Part shown: one piece after another, positions 56,906 to 64,000 of the stretch | Layout: each line of letters opens with the position of its first letter | Numbering within the stretch: the first letter of the stretch is position 1 | Origin: Stereum hirsutum FP-91666 SS1 | Taxonomy: Eukaryota; Basidiomycota; Agaricomycetes; Russulales; Stereaceae | Reading direction: 5' to 3' | Assembly (NCBI RefSeq): GCF_000264905.1 | Contig: NW_006763136.1 | Span: 477,934-541,933 of the forward strand | Length of the DNA: 64,000 bases | Translations under genes and position numbers: made by a program | The notes under the pieces: model-generated | Seen by the model: only the letters and a program-made list of their open reading frames with translations | Told to the model about the DNA's origin: nothing | The model's database searches: none

Positions 56906-59900
56906 CTAAACTCCTCGCCTCAGCAGTGCCGCATTCGTCCGCTCAAACTCAACACACTTCTCCAGTAACGTCCTCGCCTCTGCATGCTCTGCATATTCCT
57001 TAACTAAATAAATAAATATGAGTACGATTGAAAGAGCGTCACAATGAAGATAGTGTCATACTTTCTCGATACGTCGCCTGCGTGATGTGCTCCACCAAAT
57101 CATGTTGCGCGGCGTCCTTCAGCAGGTCGAGGTCCCAGGCGTTAGATAGATCCAATACCTCCAATAGATCCTGCACGTCATCGTACTCGATTTTTGACAG
57201 CTTTCCCGTGTATACGAAGTCTGAAGATACTCAAGTTAGCAATGGATGCCGGGCACGTCCTTGACACGCACACGAGAAGTCTCACCTAGCGTGTATCGAA
57301 TTGAGTTCGACCCAAAGGACTGAGGCATAACGACTCGAACTGGATCTTCAGAACCAGCACTACGACACTCGCTTGTCCCAGAGTCAGAAAACATCGATTT
57401 GAAGTACGGTCCAGCAGCAACTAAGAAAGCACGATGGGCGTGATGTTCATCCCCGGATTCACTCACGAATGCGACATCTGTCAAGGTATGGGATTGTCGA
57501 AGCGCTTCAAAAGATGTCCGGATGGCCGCCAACATCTCTTCAGGCGCAGAGGGAGGAAGAGGAGCTGGTCGAACGCGTTCTACTTTTGAGCCCCCTGCGG
57601 CGAGGATGAGCTTTTCGTATGGCTTGAGAAACGAGTGAACTGCTGTAAAGCCCTCCCCGTCAGGTGCGTTGAAGATGAGCACAGATGCGGATGCCCATTT
57701 CCATATGTCGCGGTTCGGGTCTTTGACGTTGAGGAATAGAGCCTCTTGATTGAGCTGTATAAGGTCTTGTCTTGCTTCATCAACGTGCTCTTGAAGGTAG
57801 CTCATGGTGGCTCGCATGTCTCCAACGAGAAGCTTGCTGTGGGGATGATCCTGCGCGATCTTACGAAGCACACAGAAATGCTTCACCTGAAAATAATCAA
57901 CATGAGTCCCTCGAATAACAATTGATGTAGAACAAACATACCACTTCCTTGACTGTCGGAATACCTAAAGTCTTGTGTCCGAATAAAAGACGGTCGTCCG
58001 GTGCGGATTTAAACAGGCCTCTTTGGGTCCATGCGACTCGTTCGTACTCGGGTCGCAGGAGTTGTGATGGGGAGACGATTTTGGGAAGATTCCTGGAATA
58101 GCCGTCAAATTCAGGCATGTCCCTACGACGTGCAGCTGCACGAGGGATAAATTGAAGGAAATCGACCTGCTCCCATCTGGTATGAGGATCCCATGTCAAA
58201 CGCTGGTGATAGAACTCGAAAACCTCTGATGCGCTCTGCTCCCGATACGTGTCAGAGTCGTCGGCATCGTGGATAGCGGTGGCACAGGCTTTGAACGCCT
58301 CAAAGTCGACGGTTGTGTGTAGCCCAAATGAAGCAAGAGACGCCTCCCGATCAACCAACGCGGTGTGAATGAATACCTCCGGCCGTCGAGTCGCGAACGC
58401 AGCGCTGAAGAGAGGCTCGCTGAGAGCGTATAACGAGCTGGTTGGAGTCAACACGCCGGAGGCGTTGGGCACGAGGATAGGCTGATTATCAGATTTAGAG
58501 GATTGAATGATTGTAGTAAGGAGCCGGCCAAATGCGTCTAGATCGCGGAGGGGAATGATAGAGCCCGATTGCAAGGATAAACGATTCCTAAATGTGGAGA
58601 CATTCATAGGCTGAACGCCGAGAGTGGTTCTGAGAACGGGGTCGAACGCAGAATACTGTCCAGCGGTAAGGAACAGGCCAGCATCGTCCAAAGAGACACC
58701 GAGTGGTAGCATTTCAATGGTGTCGGCAGTGGATAAAACGTCGTGAGGGAGTCCATCCGATATATGGCGAGCGGGCCAGATAGGTAAAGGCCTTGCCGAG
58801 TGGGGAACAGGCCTATTCGAAGGAAGTCCACTGAGCTGCTGACGGAGCCACGAACACATCTGACCACTTTGTTCGGTAGACATGTGGGCGAAACAATCGG
58901 CCAGTGAGGTATCGGGAAGTGCAAGGAAGTCCAGAACGGTGTGTATGGAAAATTGCAAGAACTCGAGTCTATGTTGAAGGGGTGGTGGTAGTGCGTCCCT
59001 CTCGACCTGAAGAGCGCCAATACGATCCAAACTGTCTACGATCCATCGGTCCTTTGGCTCCGGGGCCAAGAACACAAAAGGACCACGACATTTTGCAATC
59101 GACACGAACCGATTCTCGCATCTGGCGACTGGTACAAGCGGTAAAGCGCAAAACTTCGCGGTCAACGGTTTGGTTGAATGAAGAGCGTCGAAGGTGGGCC
59201 AAAATTGCGATATGATCCATTCGGAATCTTCGTTCGTAAGTATACGATCATCTCCTTCGGCGATCCGTTGGCAGACTAACTCCGCAATTATCTCGTCATT
59301 AAGGAGAACCAGGCCGATATCGAGGGATAAGAGCATGGTTCGATATGAAGAGTTGACTGTGCTTGCAACGAAGCGAGTAGGGGAGAAGACGCGGCTTGGA
59401 TCTACTGTGGACACGCTTCCGACGTTCCAGCAAATCGTTGACGATGAACGGTCCGTTTTTCCGAGGGTGGAAAGGGTTCCATCTCCCAATGGCAGTAGAG
59501 GAAGGTCCTGCAACAAAGCGGGCCCGCGTCCCTTAGTATCTTGCAATAGGTACCGTATGACACTCTCGGCGTGTTTAGGAAGTATCTTCCCCTCATCGAA
59601 AAGCTTTACGAAATGTTCCCGTAGGGCATAGACGGTGTCTCGAACATAAGAGTGGTCGACGCGTCGCATACTTGTGTGTAACAAGTGTACAGGCCGCGTG
59701 ACAAGGTCCTCTGGCGACAGAAGTTCCAGGATTCCAGCCAAATCGGAATCCGGTGCAGGCGATGCCACAAGCAGGGTAGCAGAAGTAGGAGCAACTCTGT
59801 GACCGGAGATGGTCTCGCAAACTCGTCTCTGGGACTCATTTCCAGTCAGCACATACAAGGACTGTGCGACGAGTCGAGAATATGGGTCTTTGCCTGTTGT

Positions 59901-62900
59901 CGAAGGCCATAGATGATGCGGTTCGGAAGTTGGCCAATGATGGAGAAGGGAAAGGTATAGTTGGGGAATGCGACTAGAGAGAAGCCACCTATTATAGGCT
60001 GACTCCGAAGCTGGATCACACCCATCATCGAATCGAATCGTGCGGCGGTCGTCGGCCATGATGAAGGACGCATGGAGGTGTGTAGGAAGTGATATCTCAA
60101 TGGGCAATGGCATGAATGAAAAGAGCCTCGATGGCAGTAACTCCGAAGCATCTGAAAGATGGAAGCCGAGACCGACAGATAAGGTCTGTGGTAGAATATG
60201 TTTGTCGAAGAGTGGATGAAACGCAGGTGGGGTGTCCGCCTTGGAAAAGGATTCGATGGCCACATGAATCATCTCCGAAGCGCGGGCGCAGCGACCGGTT
60301 GGATAGGAAGAAAAGCACCTCGTGTCGATGGTCAACATCTGATGGGCGACATTGGTGGAAAACTCGTCCGGCATCGATTTACGAGACACACCCAATGACC
60401 ACAACAGCGAAGTAACATTCTTGGTCCTTCGGTGGTGGCAAGACAACTCATCGATGGCCACAAATGTGGTCGACTGTTTGGCGCTAACCTGATAGGACGT
60501 GATCATCGTAAGCACGTCGGAGGCATCGAAGGTGGCCGTCGACAGCTGACTATTTTTGGCCTGCAAGTGGTTACGGAACGGTAGCCTGAACATGGTCTGT
60601 GAGCAAATGTATCAGCTGTGTGACCTTGTGGCACGAAAGATAGGAAAGATGATCGCACTCCATTGTAGTAGTCGGTTTCTGAGACAGAAAAACCAAAGAG
60701 CCCCTCAAAAGGCGCGAGTTGATCGGGAAAAAGTCTGCGTGCGTACACTCGGTCAGCAGTCGTCTCATCGAGATGTCTAAAGAAATACCGCTCACCGACG
60801 CATCGCTTTGATCTTGATGAGCCGAGCAGCGCGACGCTCGGTAGGAGCCACGTACTTCTTTGACGGGTCCAAGAATAGCACGGAGTCCCCTGAGACGATG
60901 ATGACAACCTGGCAGCCTCAATGAGTAAGGAACTGTCGTCGTCGGTGGTTGGTAGGGTTCAACTAACCTCAGTGACATGGTACGCGGAGAGGGCACCTAG
61001 GCCGAACCGCCCAATCTTTCCTGGACGCGACCGCTTACTACCCGTCCCGACCCTCTTGATTCCTTGGAAGTCAGCGTCGGTGAAAACAGCGTCGTTGTGG
61101 AACACGAGGGCAGGCGACGTTTGAAATTGAGCCATAGACCGTGACAGAATGGATTCGGTCGGAAAGGTCGTTTGGTCAAGGAGAATACTCATGGTTCTAG
61201 ACCCTGCGTCGACAGCGTTGGCGAGAAACTCCGTGAACATCTGCTTAGGTCTGTATTGACGTAGAGCACCACCGATGCGGGCGGTGAGTGCTTCACCCAT
61301 ATCGTCGTCATCTTCGGCCTCATCCGTGATGTGGAGGGAAGACAATGGGGCGAGGCTGAATGCTCGGGCGTACTCTTCGGTTATGCAACGGTGAGCGAGT
61401 CGGACTTCATTTGGCAAAGCCACCAGTGCAGCACGGGAGCCAAGGTCATTGTAAAAAACCTTGTCGATCAAGTGAAGACCATCGTCGTCCCCTACGATCA
61501 AGACGGCAGCGCGCTCTTCTTTGCTCAGCGAGTCAACTTGGGGAGCGAGGTAAGAGAGCAAGCTCAAAGCCTGGCTCAGGAGAGAGTGATTTCCTACATG
61601 GTTCGGCATGGATAATAAAGCATCTTGAACTGCTGACGGTGAAGGACTGTACCAAATAACCGAATCAGATGCGTGACCTGAGGAAAACATGCGGGAGGAG
61701 TCAATACCTTTCAGTGCATCCCATAGCACGTAAGAACTCATACTCTCCTATATTCGACGGATGAAAGACTTTGAACGGTGGGAGTCTGCTGTCGAGCGAG
61801 AACACCGTGTATCGTGCTTCGCATAGAACAGACTTTATTGGAATCCATCGGTGATTGACAGTAGCTACACGAAGCTCATCGAGGTCGCCGGCCGTCAACT
61901 TTCTGAAGCGTCGGCCGAACTCCCGGATCAAAGCGGAGAAACATCGTTCGAGAGTGGGAGCAGGGATTGACTCGCATGCAGCAGCACACGCCAGAAATTG
62001 GCCTTTGATGATGGACAAAGGCAGAGCGGACTCCCAGCCGAGTGTCCTGCGAAAAGAGGGAGATGTGATGGAGATTCTGGCGACCTTGAGCACCATATCG
62101 AAAAGCGCACGACTCCTGGTCGGATGGTCATCGTCCTCGATGCTGTCTCGGCATTCTGTGGGCGAACACAATTCGCCTCCCTCTATCGGGAGCCATCGAA
62201 GGTTACGATCCAGGTTCACGCTTGATGCGTCAAATCTGTGTTGATCCATGAGCTTCAGGAGTTTCTTTGACAAGGTACGTCGGGATGCGAGGTCGGTGGA
62301 AACATCAGAAATTCGCCTGATCAATTTACCGGCGATAGCGGGAGTGAGAGACACGACTACGAGGTTCAACATTTTGAGACTGGATAACATCTTCAGGTCC
62401 GCTGCGCTGTCTAGACGAGGCAGGTGTGGGTCGTTGGGTTCCATGAGATCTCGAGCAAGGTCCGAAGATGGGTCAACAATCTCGGTGGGCCTCATAAAGG
62501 CGTCGTTTCTGGACATGACAAAAGGAATCTGCCCAAGAGTGTCAATGAGCTTCCTCGGAGTAGAATCCGGATTTTCTGCTATCCACACGACGAACGAGAG
62601 CTGGACAGTCGCCGGTTGTGCGACGAATTGATTGAGAGCCATTTGAAGGATGTCTAGGTCGCTTAGGGTGACGATCTCGGGGTCAATGGCATGGGCCAAG
62701 GCTCGTCCGACGGCAGAATCGGAAATGTAACAAATGTCAGGGACAATGGGCAGAGGTAAAGAAAAGTTGTGAGCCACAAGTTTTGGGGCAGCGACTTGAG
62801 GGACACTCCCTATATGCATCGTTGCCACTGTCTGACCAGGCGGCAGTAAAGGGAATACCGGTAGTGCGCGTAGGAGCTGACGATGCTCTTGTAATGGCGG

Positions 62901-64000
62901 AGGGATTTTCGAGAGAAAGGACTGAAGTTGATCAATACTTTGGTGGTCGAGGTTGGCGACAATGTCGTACTCGAGCTTCTCCAGTACGTTAGCAGCAGAT
63001 ATCGGTCGAACGTGATTTGCATGACGAAGGTACCCCGCAACGGCGGGTGAGATTGTAGACGGAAGGAAGTGAAATCCCAGCCTCTCGAGCACTGCTTGCG
63101 AGGCGAGGTCGCTGAAGGGATCTGCTGCGAGAAAGACACCATCAATCGCGCGGCATAATTGGCCGGATGCGCTGGGAAGAACTCGCGATTTGGCCATCGA
63201 GGAAAGCAAATCGCCTGGGACATGTGTGGTTTGGGCTGCGGCCCACATCCAAAGCTCAGTGAGCCAGGCAGCCAATGTGATTGGGGGATAGTGCGATGTA
63301 TGATCGTCAAGGGCGAGTCCGTGCGAGGAGAACGCCATTCCAATGTATTCGGTGACGTCCCGGCTGTGTAGAGGTCGAACATTAAAGCCCTCGGACATGA
63401 GGCGAGGAGCTATTGAAGATAGAGAACCCGGAAGACGGTCGACGGGAATTGCACCTGGCGCGTGCGTTCCGAATAGGGATGCTTCGAAAGCTGTAAGCAG
63501 ACGGTGGGAGCCAACATCCGCGTATTTCAACGAGACGTAGTTTCCGACGATGGTGGGAAGTAAGGGTAAATCAAGGATATAATCGAGAACATTGGGCTCC
63601 GTTAGATAGAGCAAGATGGACATCTTGTAGTCGTGTGGTGCGTCCGAAAGAGCACGGGGATCTCCCTGAGCAAATATTGTGAGCCGGTTGAAGAACTGCG
63701 CAGAACGGAATGTACAGACCAATAAAACACGTCGGACTGACTCTGGGTTCATCACCACAACAGGAATGCTGGAATTCATGACGATAGTGTAAACCTCCGG
63801 AGGTATGCGAATGATGTTGACTCCGACGTGAGCCAGAGCGGAGATATGGGGACCCTCGTCGGAAGCGCTACATACGAGGGTGGAGGGGCCAAGCGCCATG
63901 TACCTCGGAGAGCTGCCCTCAGACTGGACGACTGGCCAGATTGCGACCTCCGAGTCGAAGATACGATGCATAACGAGTGTCGCCATATTGCTCCAATAGC
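56906..64000 (-). CDS. Sacsin-like giant protein with C-terminal BTB domain (5' partial)
   Basis: About 2,200 residues lie in the window, and the frame is open at the right edge, so the N-terminus is missing. Exons: beyond 64000 to 61708, 61646-60968, 60908-60856, 60776-60659, 60596-57942, 57886-57286, 57220-57062, 57003-56906. The segment 61646-60596 is a sacsin-repeat HSP90-like ATPase module: N-box MFTEFLANAVDAG, then ALVFHNDAVFTDADFQGI, glycine motif GRFGLGALSAYHVTE, FLDPSKKHLDET, and YYNGTMFRLPFR. The 2,292 bases of the first exon carry the rest of a preceding repeat. The last part is a BTB/POZ domain (LTDVAFVSESGDEHHAHRAF, KSMFSD, DFVYTGKLS, AWDLDLLKDA). BTB domains commonly dimerise or recruit Cul3. 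A chaperone linked to ubiquitination is inference. Some splice choices here rest on family motifs alone. Confidence 0.85.

Noticed and set aside
60777..60796. A 19-nt intron in the sacsin-like gene
   Set aside because: Too short to splice. A GTACGT donor at 60855 gives a 79-nt intron and restores the family sequence FLDPSKKHLDE.

Overview
This window is nuclear DNA of a filamentous basidiomycete, most likely an Agaricomycete (mushroom or polypore relative). The evidence is dense genes broken by many 50-80 bp GT-AG introns, polyporopepsin-type aspartic proteases, two multi-exon cytochrome P450 families, F-box/LRR proteins of basidiomycete type, and a 7TM-like family I know only from such fungi. 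I reconstructed about 18 protein-coding genes by following reading phase across splice sites; paralogue pairs served as mutual controls because their exon lengths match almost exon for exon. No rRNA, tRNA or CRISPR array was seen.

Layout. 1-0.5 kb: a short non-coding inverted-repeat element (MITE-like). 1.0-7.5 kb: two tandem P450 genes (P450-1, P450-2). 7.9-11.6 kb (minus): a TPR-DUF4470 gene. 12.2-14.0 kb: a type II membrane O-fucosyltransferase-like protein. 14.4-15.6 kb: a serine-rich disordered protein. 17.1-23.2 kb: two secreted aspartic proteases with a UstYa-like (DUF3328) gene between them. 23.6-27.4 kb (plus): the second TPR-DUF4470 gene. 28.0-34.1 kb: a divergent pair, P450-3 (minus) and a 7TM-like protein (plus). 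34.5-36.4 kb: an F-box/LRR gene. 36.8-39.9 kb: a possible degraded gene and an F-box-like gene with a one-base frameshift. 40.5-45.8 kb: a housekeeping island of divergent STE24 protease and the mitochondrial complex I 75/78-kDa subunit. 46.8-52.2 kb: the second divergent pair, 7TM-like (minus) and P450-4 (plus), followed by a P450 fragment with stop codons. 53.3-56.6 kb: a disordered conserved protein and an LRR protein related to the 34.5 kb gene but without its F-box. 56.9 kb to the end (minus): a very large sacsin-like protein ending in a BTB domain, 5' end outside the window.

The striking property is paralogue architecture. Six pairs lie within 64 kb. Two are direct tandems (P450-1/2 and the proteases). 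The others face opposite ways, and the 7TM/P450 pair is repeated as a mirror-image divergent unit around the housekeeping island. In at least three intron positions one paralogue uses a GC donor where its sister has GT. The 7TM/P450 unit is the best candidate here for an undescribed functional module, for example signal perception coupled to oxidation, but that role is inference from arrangement alone.
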